64,000 nt of DNA from Acinetobacter sp. C32I (GTDB lineage: Bacteria > Pseudomonadota > Gammaproteobacteria > Pseudomonadales > Moraxellaceae). Under the pieces are notes generated by a model that saw only the letters and a list, made by a program, of their open reading frames with translations, was not told the DNA's origin and did no database searches. The DNA lies in the NCBI RefSeq assembly GCF_023702715.1, contig NZ_CP098480.1, positions 1,426,001 through 1,490,000 of the forward strand. The letters are read 5' to 3'. The position numbers and the translations under genes are program-made. Positions 45,391 through 54,504 of the stretch are shown here, in pieces. Positions within the stretch are counted from its first letter, which is position 1. Each line of letters starts with the position of its first letter.

Positions 45391-46770
45391 TTAAGCCGCC
45401 AATAAGGCTTTTGCTGCGGCACGATGTTTTGCTTTCAGTTCATCTAAATCAAGCCCCTGAATCTCGCCATGTTTGACTTGCCACTGGCCTGCAACCATCA
45501 CATGTTCTGCTTTATCTGCACCACACAAGAGTAAGGCTGCAATCGGGTCATGACTGCCGGAGAATTTCAATTCATCGAGTTTATAACAGGCCAAATCGGC
45601 TTGAAAGTCAGGTGCAAATTGTCCTAAATGCTGTCCACGCCCTAATAGCTGCGCGGAACCATGGGTTCCCCAATGCAAGGCCAGTTCAGGAGTAATCCGT
45701 TCAGCACCGTATTTTAAACGCTGTAAATACATGGCCTGACGAACTTCCAGAATTAAATTTGAAGCATCTCCAGAGGCAGAACCATCAACCCCCAAACCCA
45801 CCTTGGCACCTGCCTGCATTAAATCGAGAGTCGGACAAATCCCTGAGGCGAGGCGCATATTGGAATGGGGACAATGACAAATCCCTACACCCGCCTGCCC
45901 TAAACGCTGAATTTCATCCGCATTAAAATGAATACCATGCGCCAACCAAGTCCGTTCATTCAGCCAACCCACGTGTTCTAAATAATCCACCGTACGCATG
46001 CCAAACTTTTCCAGACAGAAGCTTTCCTCATCCAAGGTTTCTGCAAGGTGTGTATGCAATCTGACATCCAGTGTCTGGGCAAGTTGCGCGCTTTCTCGCA
46101 TAATCTCCTGTGTGACCGAAAAGGGTGAGCATGGGGCCAAGGCAATATTGACCATGCCGTTATCCCCCCGTTGATGATATTTCTGCACCAAGCGTTCACT
46201 GTCCCTTAAAATGACCTCCATACTTTGCACAGTATGCTGTGGCGGTAAACCACCCTGTTCTTGTCCGAGACTCATCGAACCACGGGTTAACATCACCCGC
46301 ATTCCCAATTGCTGCGCGGCATTAACTTGAATATCAATCGCATCGGTCAATTGTTGCGGGAATAAATAATGATGATCCGCAGCAAAGGTACAGCCCGATA
46401 ACAACAACTCGGCCAAAGCCACTTGAGTCGCAACATGTAACTGTTCTGGATTTAGACGTGCCCATACTGGGTACAGATTAACTAACCATGGAAATAAAGG
46501 TAGATTAACCACAGGTGCCCAAGCCCGAGTCAAGGTTTGATAAAAATGATGATGGCTATTCACCAACCCAGGAATCACCACCAAATTTTTGGCATCGAAT
46601 ATGTCATCACATGGCAAACTCGGTTGCTGATCCTTTGCCAATACCTCGATGATTTTATTATTTTCAATCACCAAGCCATTACTCGCATCGAGTTGATTCG
46701 CGGTATAAATTGCAAGTGGTTGTTTAATCCAGATTCTTGAACGGCTATTTAAGCTGGCCATCATTGTCAT
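45391..46770 (-). CDS. 8-oxoguanine deaminase
   Basis: A 459-residue amidohydrolase very like the Pseudomonas 8-oxoguanine deaminases, which yield urate from 8-oxoguanine. VNSHHHFYQTLTRAW holds the first metal ligands; RLHTHLAETLDEESF, WLAHGIHFN, HCPHSNMRLASG and GLGVDGSASGDASN complete the site. GAGG precedes the ATG at 46770. It follows the porin gene by 11 bases and would feed urate to HpxO. It is a distant paralogue of the product of 27430-28884. Confidence 0.88.
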   Translation of the reverse strand: MTMMASLNSRSRIWIKQPLAIYTANQLDASNGLVIENNKIIEVLAKDQQPSLPCDDIFDAKNLVVIPGLVNSHHHFYQTLTRAWAPVVNLPLFPWLVNLYPVWARLNPEQLHVATQVALAELLLSGCTFAADHHYLFPQQLTDAIDIQVNAAQQLGMRVMLTRGSMSLGQEQGGLPPQHTVQSMEVILRDSERLVQKYHQRGDNGMVNIALAPCSPFSVTQEIMRESAQLAQTLDVRLHTHLAETLDEESFCLEKFGMRTVDYLEHVGWLNERTWLAHGIHFNADEIQRLGQAGVGICHCPHSNMRLASGICPTLDLMQAGAKVGLGVDGSASGDASNLILEVRQAMYLQRLKYGAERITPELALHWGTHGSAQLLGRGQHLGQFAPDFQADLACYKLDELKFSGSHDPIAALLLCGADKAEHVMVAGQWQVKHGEIQGLDLDELKAKHRAAAKALLAA

Positions 46771-46781
46771 TACCTCGTCCT

Positions 46782-48077
46782 TTAAAATTTGTAGCTCAGT
46801 GCAAAACGGTTTTGTAAAAAATTCTTGTCATAGCGCGGAGAAGTCTGAATCCCTGCAAAATTACTGACACTAAAACCTTTCAAAGCACCCGTGAAGTTAT
46901 AAATGCCGAACAGCATGTATTCAGATTGTTTTCGACTGGCGACATTTTCAGCCTCTTTTAAATCCATAAATGAATAACGTGCTCCTGCAATCACTTGATC
47001 TGTCAGTTTGCCCTCCAAAGACAGCATCAAGGCATTGCCCGCACCTAGATCTTGGGTACTGGTAAAAAAAGGTTGTGCAAAAATTTCACCAGACGATGTC
47101 TGACTGGCATAAGGCATGAGCAGCGCCCCATTTAAATAGCTGTTCTGATCGGGCTTAATATAGTTATAGGCCAGCTTCAAAGTGGCAGCGGGTAAAACCT
47201 TAAACGCAGCTTGGACACCCCAAACCTGACTATTGACCTCGCCTGCAAGTGCCTTGCCCTGATCCTTGCCAGACATATATTGCAGTGAAAACTCAGGAGC
47301 ATAATTCAATTTTGGAAATGCCAGATCCGCTTGGGTATAGATCAAACGCAGATAATCATCATAATCCTGATACCACAGTTGTGTTTTCAGGGTCTTATCA
47401 TCCGCTAGTGCAAAGCGTTTCCCGACACCAATCGACCAAACGCCATCGGTTTGCAATTTTGAATTTTGACGCGAGCTTTTGGTGAACTCATCTTCTGCAT
47501 AACTTTTATATTTATTCACTTTGGTTAGACGCAGGAAATCATTGTTATTCCCGATCTGTATATCCGCAGCTTGATATAAGAACATCAAGACACGGCGGTC
47601 CGCATAATCACCCATAAAAGGCAAATTGAGACGCTGATTCCCGACGGTCACACGAGCCAAATCATTTTTCCACGTCAAATAGGCTTCTGCTAAACCATCA
47701 CGATCTTCTTTTAATTCAGAGACTTCATCATTTTTGTTTTTTTCATCTAAACGACGCTGAATATCATAGCCAATTCCTGCCTGTACCCCATAAAAAGGCG
47801 CTGTTTCATATTTGATATAGCCGCCAATCACTGCGGTATCTTGATTTAAATTATTCACAAAATAACCATTATTGAGTGAATAATAGGTAGACTTGACCAC
47901 GCCATGCACATTGCCACAAGCAAATACAGCGGAAATCGATTCAATTGAATTGTCCTGAAGCTGACAATCTTGTTGCAGATTAAATAAAGCATTTAAGCTG
48001 GTATCGGCAGCCCATGCAGGTAGCGTTGTCCCCATAGCGACTGCGAAAGCAACCGATGTTAAGCGAATTTTTTGCAT
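46782..48077 (-). CDS. Outer membrane porin-like protein
   Basis: A 431-residue secreted protein with signal MQKIRLTSVAFAVAMGTTLPAWA, an acidic loop-rich beta-strand sequence and a terminal phenylalanine (NRFALSYKF), as in outer membrane barrels. FNLQQDCQLQD and VFACGNVHGVV give a possible disulfide. The organisation is OprD-like. It is co-transcribed with the 8-oxoguanine deaminase, so uptake of purines across the outer membrane is likely. AGGGG precedes the ATG. Confidence 0.75.
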   Translation of the reverse strand: MQKIRLTSVAFAVAMGTTLPAWAADTSLNALFNLQQDCQLQDNSIESISAVFACGNVHGVVKSTYYSLNNGYFVNNLNQDTAVIGGYIKYETAPFYGVQAGIGYDIQRRLDEKNKNDEVSELKEDRDGLAEAYLTWKNDLARVTVGNQRLNLPFMGDYADRRVLMFLYQAADIQIGNNNDFLRLTKVNKYKSYAEDEFTKSSRQNSKLQTDGVWSIGVGKRFALADDKTLKTQLWYQDYDDYLRLIYTQADLAFPKLNYAPEFSLQYMSGKDQGKALAGEVNSQVWGVQAAFKVLPAATLKLAYNYIKPDQNSYLNGALLMPYASQTSSGEIFAQPFFTSTQDLGAGNALMLSLEGKLTDQVIAGARYSFMDLKEAENVASRKQSEYMLFGIYNFTGALKGFSVSNFAGIQTSPRYDKNFLQNRFALSYKF

Positions 48078-48276
48078 CGTTATCCCCTAGATCTTTGATC
48101 TAAAAATTGATTTAAAACGTTTAAAACCGACCTGCTGATACTTTAAAAATCGTGCTTTGCACTTTTTTAAAGCCAAAACTCCCCCAGACCTATTCAAAAT
48201 TGAATAAGTGACGTCTAACGATGTGCAGGTAAAAAGCAGGATTCAGTTTGAATATTCAATTCTGAATCCGTGATGA

Positions 48277-49644
48277 TTAATGCCCTGAATTTAAGGGCAA
48301 GCTTGCCACTTCCACAGATTTCTTAGTGAATGGAAGATGATTGAAAATGATATTGAGTAGAATTGCAGTAATACAGGTCGAACTGATCCCAGAATGTAAT
48401 AACATCTGCACAGAAACAGGGAATTGTGCATAAAACTCATGGTTTACAATCGGAATCATGCCAATCGCCAATGAGGTCGCGACAATAATCAAGTTCTTAT
48501 GCTCGTTATAATCCACTTTCGCTAAAGTTCGAATTCCACTGGCAGCGACCGTTCCAAACAGGACAATCCCCGCTCCACCTAATACCGGCATCGGAATGGA
48601 TGCGACTAAACGCCCCACAATCGGCAGTAAACCTAAAATAATCAGAATTCCGCCTGCAGTTGCCACCACAAATCGGCTTTTAATGCCAGTTATCGCCACC
48701 AGTCCCACATTCTGTGCAAATGCCGTTTGCATAAATGAACCAAAGATCGGTGAGATTGCACTCGATAACATATCTGCACGTAAGCCATCCCCAATCCGTT
48801 TCGAATCGACTTTGCTGCCCACGATTTCACCAATCGCAATAATATCTGCGGTGGTTTCCGTCATCACCACCAATGTCACAATCACCATGGAAAGAATGGC
48901 AGAAAACTCAAAGACAGGAGAACCAAAGTGAAAAAAGCTCGGCAAAGCAAAGATAGAGCCTGAACCAACATTGGAAAAATCAGTGAATCCTACAATATAA
49001 GCCAGTATTGTTCCCAACACAATCGCAATCAAAATCGCAAGCCGACGCAAGATTTGACTGCGTAACATACTAAAAATAATCACAATCGCTAAGGTCATTA
49101 ATGCCAAACCGACATTGGCTGGATCCCCCCAGTTTTCAGCTTTAGGATTGCCACCCATAATCCAGCGGATTGCCACAGGCGTCAGCGAAATACCGATCAT
49201 GGTAATCACACAACCCGCCACCACGGGTGGGAAAAAACGGATAATTTTTGCGAAAAATGGTGTAAGTAGCAGGCCAATAATCGACGCCACAATCACAGCG
49301 CCAAACGCCGAAGCTAAGCCACCACCTGTAGTCACAATGGCAAGAATGGTGGCAACCCCAGCGAAAGATACACCCTGAACAATCGGCAATTTCGCCCCAA
49401 AATGCTTGAAACCAACGGTTTGCAAAACGGTGGCAATTCCCCCAACAAATAATGCAGCCGCCACCAATAATCCAATTTCAGAGGCTTGCAAGCCCGCCGC
49501 AGCGCCAATAATTAACGGCGGTGCAATGATGCCGCCATACATGGTCAAGACATGCTGCAAACCATAAATGAGGTTTTTGTTCATGCCTAAATACTGATGT
49601 TCTGCTGATCCGTGAGCCTCACGGTCTAGGTTGTCTTGCTGCAT
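48277..49644 (-). CDS. Uracil-xanthine permease (NCS2), probable urate/xanthine importer
   Basis: A 455-residue membrane protein with about twelve to fourteen spans. GLQHVLTMYGGIIAPPLIIG at the first span and VVMTETTADIIAIGEIVG, holding the substrate-binding Glu region, are characteristic of the UacT/XanQ branch. It follows uraH by 50 bases on the same strand, so urate or xanthine is the likely substrate. GAGG precedes the ATG. Confidence 0.9.
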   Translation of the reverse strand: MQQDNLDREAHGSAEHQYLGMNKNLIYGLQHVLTMYGGIIAPPLIIGAAAGLQASEIGLLVAAALFVGGIATVLQTVGFKHFGAKLPIVQGVSFAGVATILAIVTTGGGLASAFGAVIVASIIGLLLTPFFAKIIRFFPPVVAGCVITMIGISLTPVAIRWIMGGNPKAENWGDPANVGLALMTLAIVIIFSMLRSQILRRLAILIAIVLGTILAYIVGFTDFSNVGSGSIFALPSFFHFGSPVFEFSAILSMVIVTLVVMTETTADIIAIGEIVGSKVDSKRIGDGLRADMLSSAISPIFGSFMQTAFAQNVGLVAITGIKSRFVVATAGGILIILGLLPIVGRLVASIPMPVLGGAGIVLFGTVAASGIRTLAKVDYNEHKNLIIVATSLAIGMIPIVNHEFYAQFPVSVQMLLHSGISSTCITAILLNIIFNHLPFTKKSVEVASLPLNSGH

Positions 49645-49694
49645 GGGTTAATTCCTCACATTAAATTCATGATGTCCACATTGCTTGAGTTGGT

Positions 49695-50030
49695 TTAGCT
49701 GCCACGATAGGTTGAATATGAAAACGGACTGATTAATAACGGCACGTGATAATGCTGTTGAATATCAACGACCTTAAAATCAATACATACACGTGGATAA
49801 AAACTTTCAGTATTTAAAGCTTGAAAATAATCGGCAACTTCAAAAATTAATTGGTAATTGCTTTGCACAAATACATCGATGTTGAATGTTTTAATACGAC
49901 CATCAGCATCGGTAACTTGTTGATCCAATAACTCGTAGCCTTGATCCATTTGTTGCAGTAATTTCACCAGAACCTTTGACGCAGGCTGACCCAGTGATGC
50001 ATTTAAAATATGTGTGCTGATACCTGCCAT
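49695..50030 (-). CDS. uraH: Hydroxyisourate hydrolase
   Basis: A 111-residue transthyretin-like protein with the start ISTHILNASLGQPA and the diagnostic C-terminal YRGS. It hydrolyses 5-hydroxyisourate to OHCU. The ATG overlaps the uraD stop by one base (TAATG) with AGGAG upstream, so the two are translationally coupled. Confidence 0.95.
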   Translation of the reverse strand: MAGISTHILNASLGQPASKVLVKLLQQMDQGYELLDQQVTDADGRIKTFNIDVFVQSNYQLIFEVADYFQALNTESFYPRVCIDFKVVDIQQHYHVPLLISPFSYSTYRGS

Positions 50031-50530
50031 TATTGAATCTCCTGATTTAAACGAAGCAATGCGATTTCACCCAATTGCTGCTTCACTTCGGCCTGCTCTT
50101 GCTCTGCTGTGTTTTTGAGTCTGCGTTGCAACTCAGACAATATCTGTTGCCCTGAACGACCTGCCGCACGAATCAGATAGATATGCCCAAATTTGTGCTC
50201 ATAATCTAAATTGCCCTGATAAAGTGCCAGTTGCAGCACTGCATCAGTTTGGATCTGCCCTTGTTCTTGCTGAGAAAACTGCTGTTCTTTTTCAGACAAC
50301 ACCGCTGCCGCTTTTTTCTCGCCTATGCGTGGATGTTGCGCCAAGGCCGCAGAAATTTCAGGCCATTGCCAGGTTTGAGCTTGTGCAAGCGCAGTTTGAT
50401 AAAGCTGTTCTTTAGAGCTGTAAGGACGTTGCTGCAGCAGTTCAGAAATCCAAGTGGGAATGTGCACACAGCCTTGCAAAACCCGTTGGGCCTCACCTGA
50501 ATCGAGCTGATTGAATGTTTCGAGTTGCAT
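50030..50530 (-). CDS. uraD: OHCU decarboxylase
   Basis: A 166-residue helical enzyme forming S-allantoin from 2-oxo-4-hydroxy-4-carboxy-5-ureidoimidazoline. The active-site HPRIGEKK, then FGHIYLIRAAGRS and FNQLDSGEAQRVLQGCVH, are family signatures. It is the first gene of the uraD-uraH-permease operon and has a GntR operator 29 bases before the start. Confidence 0.94.
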   Translation of the reverse strand: MQLETFNQLDSGEAQRVLQGCVHIPTWISELLQQRPYSSKEQLYQTALAQAQTWQWPEISAALAQHPRIGEKKAAAVLSEKEQQFSQQEQGQIQTDAVLQLALYQGNLDYEHKFGHIYLIRAAGRSGQQILSELQRRLKNTAEQEQAEVKQQLGEIALLRLNQEIQ

Positions 50531-50878
50531 CGCTGCTCCAAATTAACGCATTGTCTGACTGGTCAGACCAGATATCATAAATTAAGCAATGAATATGCCA
50601 ACTATGTTCTCTGACTAGAGCTAGCTATTTTTTCTTTTTAATTTATTTAACCAATACAAATTTAATTATTAAAAATGAATAATCCATATTTTATTTACAA
50701 GCTATGTTAAAAAATAAAAATCACTCTTAGATATATAATAATTGACTATAAAAAATTCATCTGCTAGCTTTCCATATGCTCAAACGATCTTATATATTTA
50801 GAGCACTTACATAATAATTTAAGATCAAATAAAAACCAAAAACCATGATTTATTTTAATAATCAAAAGAGAAAATAAT
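50531..50878. other. AT-rich divergent promoter region
   Basis: About 350 bases between divergent uraD and the hydrolase gene. Apart from the GntR operator at 50559 it is a long, very AT-rich stretch with no open frame and no clear hairpin. Confidence 0.5.
50559..50571. promoter_or_regulatory. GntR operator before uraD
   Basis: CTGGTCAGACCAG is a perfect palindrome around a central A and lies 29 bases before the uraD start. It is the best-conserved of the three sites. Confidence 0.8.
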
Positions 50879-52003
50879 ATGTGTACCGAATTTATTTTAC
50901 CTCAAGCAACAGGCTATCGTATTTCTGGGCGTACTATGGATTTTGCCGCCACATTTACTTGGCAACTGGCTGCAATCCCATTGGCAACGTCCTTAAAGGC
51001 AATTGATAGCTTAAGTCCGAATACACCTGCTTATCACTGGACTGCAAAATATGGTTTTATGGGGATTGGGATTAAGCTCCCTTTAAATCTGCTTGATACC
51101 AAACTCTGCGATGCCATGAATACAGAAGGATTTTCGGCAGCCTCACTTTGGTTACCCCCTTCGCGTTATCCGAAAAAAGCCGACGCGCCACCAAATGCCA
51201 AACTCATTTCAGCTTTGGATATTTGTGGCTGGGCTGCGTCTAACTACAACTCAGTTGAAACCTTAAAAAAGGATTTATCTGCCATTCAACAAGGACAGCC
51301 GACTTCTCTGGGGGAGGTTTTATATTTTTGGGATCCGCTACAATTTTCTGAGCACAGCGAGTTTAATCACACGGATGAACTCAAAAACTTAATCCCGATT
51401 CATTTCCAGTTTCACGATAAAACGGGCGCAAGTCTGGTACTTGAGTTTCGTGATGGGCAATTGTCGATTACCGATAATAGCGATATTGGCGTCATGACCA
51501 ATACCCCATTTATTGAATGGCACCGTACCAATTTAGAAAATTATCTGGGTGTCACCAATGTAGAAACAGACAGCCAAACCATCATTGGTCTCAATGTCAA
51601 TAAAGCAGGTAATGGTGGTGGTTCGATTGGGCTTTCCTCTTCCGCATTGCCTTCAGATCGATTCCTGCGCACAGCATTTACACTGAATTATTCAATTCCT
51701 TGGCTCAACCAAGCGCAACGCCCAAGTAATACTGCTGCAATCGCCCATGCAATGAATGTCATTAAAGGCATTTATGTCACACGCGAACAATGCATTGACC
51801 AAAGTGGCAATATCAAAGGTGACTATACTCAATGGGAAATCGTTCGTGATCACAGCAATCAGGTTTTCTATATCGCAACAACCGCAAGCTTAGGGTTTTG
51901 GCAAGTTAACTTCTCAGATTATCAACTGGAACAAAATGCTCAACCACAATTTGCTGTAATTTCTGATGCTGTACAGATGCCTGTTTTAACTGCAGCAACT
52001 TAA
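50879..52003 (+). CDS. Linear amide C-N hydrolase (choloylglycine hydrolase family)
   Basis: A 374-residue Ntn-hydrolase. The second residue is the nucleophile Cys (MCTEFILP), followed by RISGRTMDFAATF with the conserved Arg; TEGFSAASLWLPPSRYP and LVLEFRDGQLSITDNS, VMTNTPFIEWH are typical. No signal peptide precedes the Cys, so after Met removal it would act in the cytosol. Known members cleave bile salts, penicillin V or acyl-homoserine lactones; the substrate here is not predictable. A bidirectional terminator follows. Confidence 0.85.
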   Translation: MCTEFILPQATGYRISGRTMDFAATFTWQLAAIPLATSLKAIDSLSPNTPAYHWTAKYGFMGIGIKLPLNLLDTKLCDAMNTEGFSAASLWLPPSRYPKKADAPPNAKLISALDICGWAASNYNSVETLKKDLSAIQQGQPTSLGEVLYFWDPLQFSEHSEFNHTDELKNLIPIHFQFHDKTGASLVLEFRDGQLSITDNSDIGVMTNTPFIEWHRTNLENYLGVTNVETDSQTIIGLNVNKAGNGGGSIGLSSSALPSDRFLRTAFTLNYSIPWLNQAQRPSNTAAIAHAMNVIKGIYVTREQCIDQSGNIKGDYTQWEIVRDHSNQVFYIATTASLGFWQVNFSDYQLEQNAQPQFAVISDAVQMPVLTAAT

Positions 52004-52017
52004 AACTAAATCAATGA

Positions 52018-52046
52018 AAAACGGCAATCTCAATGATTGCCGTTTT
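52018..52046. terminator. Bidirectional terminator between the hydrolase gene and quiA
   Basis: AAAACGGCAATC and its exact complement form a 12-bp stem with a five-base loop, with A and T runs outside, between two convergent genes. Confidence 0.9.
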
Positions 52047-52064
52047 GTTTATTTCAATTTCAGC

Positions 52065-54488
52065 TTAATTCAAACGATATGCAATCACATAATCACCATG
52101 ATCAGGCGACTGACGTGCACCGCCCGCAGTAATCAGCACGTACTGTTTACCGTTTTTCGGAGATACATAGCTGATTGGTGTGCCTTGGCTACCTACAGGT
52201 AAACGCGCTTTCCACAACTCCTTACCCGAGGATGAATCCAATGCACGCAAGTAATAATCCTGAGTTGCAGCAAAGAATACTACCCCACCTTGAGTTGCCA
52301 TTGGTCCACCAATGGTTGGCATTCCAATCGGTGCTTTAAGCCCCATTTTAATGCCCATCGGGCCCGTATCTTGCACGGTTCCCATTGGAACCTGCCATGC
52401 AATTTGACGGGTTTTCATATCAATTGCGGTCATGGTGCCATACGGTGGTTTTTGGCATGGAATATTCAACTTCGACCAGAAACGATCTTTGTTGACTTTA
52501 TAAGGTGTACCTTTCATCGGTACTGCACCCATACCTGTATTGACTTTCTCTCCGCCATTGGCTTGAACAGCCAAGTCTTCTGGCGTTTGCTCAATCAACT
52601 GAATCCAAAGTCCTAAACGCATATCATTGACGAACATATACTGATGACTTGGATCAAAGGCAATGCTGCCCCAGTTCATGCCGCCCAACGAACCTGGGAA
52701 GCTCAAAGATTTATCGGTGCCTGGTGCAGTAAATAAGCCTTCATAACGCATCGATTTAAAGTTAATTCGGCACATCAACTGGTCAAATGGCGTTGCGCCC
52801 CACATATCCGATTCGGTTAAGGTTTGATTGCCAATCTGAGGCATTTCCACCGAACGAGGTTGAGTTGGGCTGTATTGCTCACCGTTGATATCAGCAGGTT
52901 TCACTGGCTGTTCAATCACTTTAGTGAGTGGTTGACCCGTTACACGATCCAGTACAAAGAACTGGCCTGATTTGGTGCCAATCACCACAGCAGGTTTATT
53001 GCTGCCATCTTGCATTGGGAAATCCACCAAGCTTGGTTGCATTGGCAAATCAAAATCCCAAAGGTCATTATGAACGGTCTGATAGACCCACTTTTCCTTA
53101 CCTGTGGTTGCATCTAAAGCCAGAATAGAAGAATTATATTTATGGTCTAAAGGTTGACGATTACCGCCCCAGACATCAACAGATGAGCTACCCATTGGCA
53201 AGAATACTGTGTTCATTTGCGGATCATAAGACATGGCTGCCCAAGAGTTGGCAGAACTGCGCTTATAGGTTTCGCCTTCTTGTAACACATGGTTTGGATC
53301 TGGATTACGTGGATCAAAGGCCCAACGCAATTCACCTGTAATGACATCGTATGCACGAATCACTCCACCCGGCATATCGGCAGCAAAGTTATCCGCGATA
53401 CGACTACCCACCACAATTACAGTTCCCGCAATAGTTGGCGCAGATGTCACCTCAAAACGTGGCGCAGTGGTGCCCTCACCTAGACCTTTCAGAAGATCTA
53501 CTGTTCCTTCTACACCAAAATCTTTACAACGTTCGCCCGTATCTGCATTGACTGCGATTAAGCGACCATCTGGTGTATTGGTATAAACACGACGCAGACA
53601 TGAGCTATTGTTTGCCACCACTTTTACAGGTGTCGCTCCCGCTAGAGTCGGCTGAACCAAGGCTTGGGTAGAATCAAAATAAGCAACCCCTCGACAACGC
53701 TCCCATGCATCCGACTTCGAGTTGACTTCGGCTTTCCAGAGTTGTTTACCTGAGTCTGCTTCCAAAGCAAAAATGTTGTTATGCGGGGTACATAGGTAAA
53801 TCTTATTGCCTACCTGTAGCGGCGTCATTTGATCTTCTGCACCATTTCCCGAACCTGTGGTGAAATCACCCGTACGGAAACGCCAAACCTCTTTTAATTG
53901 GTGCACATTGTCCCGTGTGATCTGATCCAATGCAGCAAAACGGCTTCCACCTGCGTCCTGACCATAATGCTGCCAGTTGCTCTGCTTCATATCGGTTTTT
54001 ACTGGAACCAAAGGCAAAGCCTGTCCAGAGGCTGCAACCGTTGGATGTGGCTGGAACATCTGATAAAAACCGATCACCATGCCGATAACCGTCAATATTC
54101 CCAAACCATAAGCAGGTAGATCAGCACTCGGTTGAAATTGATAACGACGGATGGCAGGTAAAGTAAACATCAGCGCGGCAAATAAACCTGCTGGGAACAT
54201 CAGTCTTGAAAATAAAGGCCAGAACTCCCAACCTGCATCAATCAATGACCAGATGATCGTTCCTGCAAAAACCAGACTGAATAACCAGACACCCAATGCT
54301 TTTTTCTTAAAAATAAAAACAGCAGAGATGAGTGTGAATACACCTGAGATCAGGAAATACCATGATCCACCCAGCGTCGCGAGTTGAAACCCACCAACTG
54401 TAAAAAACAGTCCTGTCAGCAATAAAACCAACGCTAAAATAAAGCACCATATTTTGAGTATGGTATGTGAGCTTGAAGATTCAGACAT
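52065..54488 (-). CDS. quiA: Quinate/shikimate dehydrogenase (PQQ-dependent)
   Basis: An 807-residue membrane-bound quinoprotein oxidising quinate and shikimate at the periplasmic face. About four N-terminal hydrophobic segments (residues 10-125) anchor an eight-bladed propeller with repeated tryptophan-docking-like stretches (ALEADSGKQLWKAEVNS, LDATTGKEKWVYQTVHND, LDSSSGKELWKARLPVG). This is the glucose-dehydrogenase plan. It is the last gene of the pca-qui run and needs PQQ made elsewhere. AGGAG precedes the ATG. Confidence 0.95.
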   Translation of the reverse strand: MSESSSSHTILKIWCFILALVLLLTGLFFTVGGFQLATLGGSWYFLISGVFTLISAVFIFKKKALGVWLFSLVFAGTIIWSLIDAGWEFWPLFSRLMFPAGLFAALMFTLPAIRRYQFQPSADLPAYGLGILTVIGMVIGFYQMFQPHPTVAASGQALPLVPVKTDMKQSNWQHYGQDAGGSRFAALDQITRDNVHQLKEVWRFRTGDFTTGSGNGAEDQMTPLQVGNKIYLCTPHNNIFALEADSGKQLWKAEVNSKSDAWERCRGVAYFDSTQALVQPTLAGATPVKVVANNSSCLRRVYTNTPDGRLIAVNADTGERCKDFGVEGTVDLLKGLGEGTTAPRFEVTSAPTIAGTVIVVGSRIADNFAADMPGGVIRAYDVITGELRWAFDPRNPDPNHVLQEGETYKRSSANSWAAMSYDPQMNTVFLPMGSSSVDVWGGNRQPLDHKYNSSILALDATTGKEKWVYQTVHNDLWDFDLPMQPSLVDFPMQDGSNKPAVVIGTKSGQFFVLDRVTGQPLTKVIEQPVKPADINGEQYSPTQPRSVEMPQIGNQTLTESDMWGATPFDQLMCRINFKSMRYEGLFTAPGTDKSLSFPGSLGGMNWGSIAFDPSHQYMFVNDMRLGLWIQLIEQTPEDLAVQANGGEKVNTGMGAVPMKGTPYKVNKDRFWSKLNIPCQKPPYGTMTAIDMKTRQIAWQVPMGTVQDTGPMGIKMGLKAPIGMPTIGGPMATQGGVVFFAATQDYYLRALDSSSGKELWKARLPVGSQGTPISYVSPKNGKQYVLITAGGARQSPDHGDYVIAYRLN

Positions 54489-54504
54489 CTGTCATACTCC
54501 TGTA

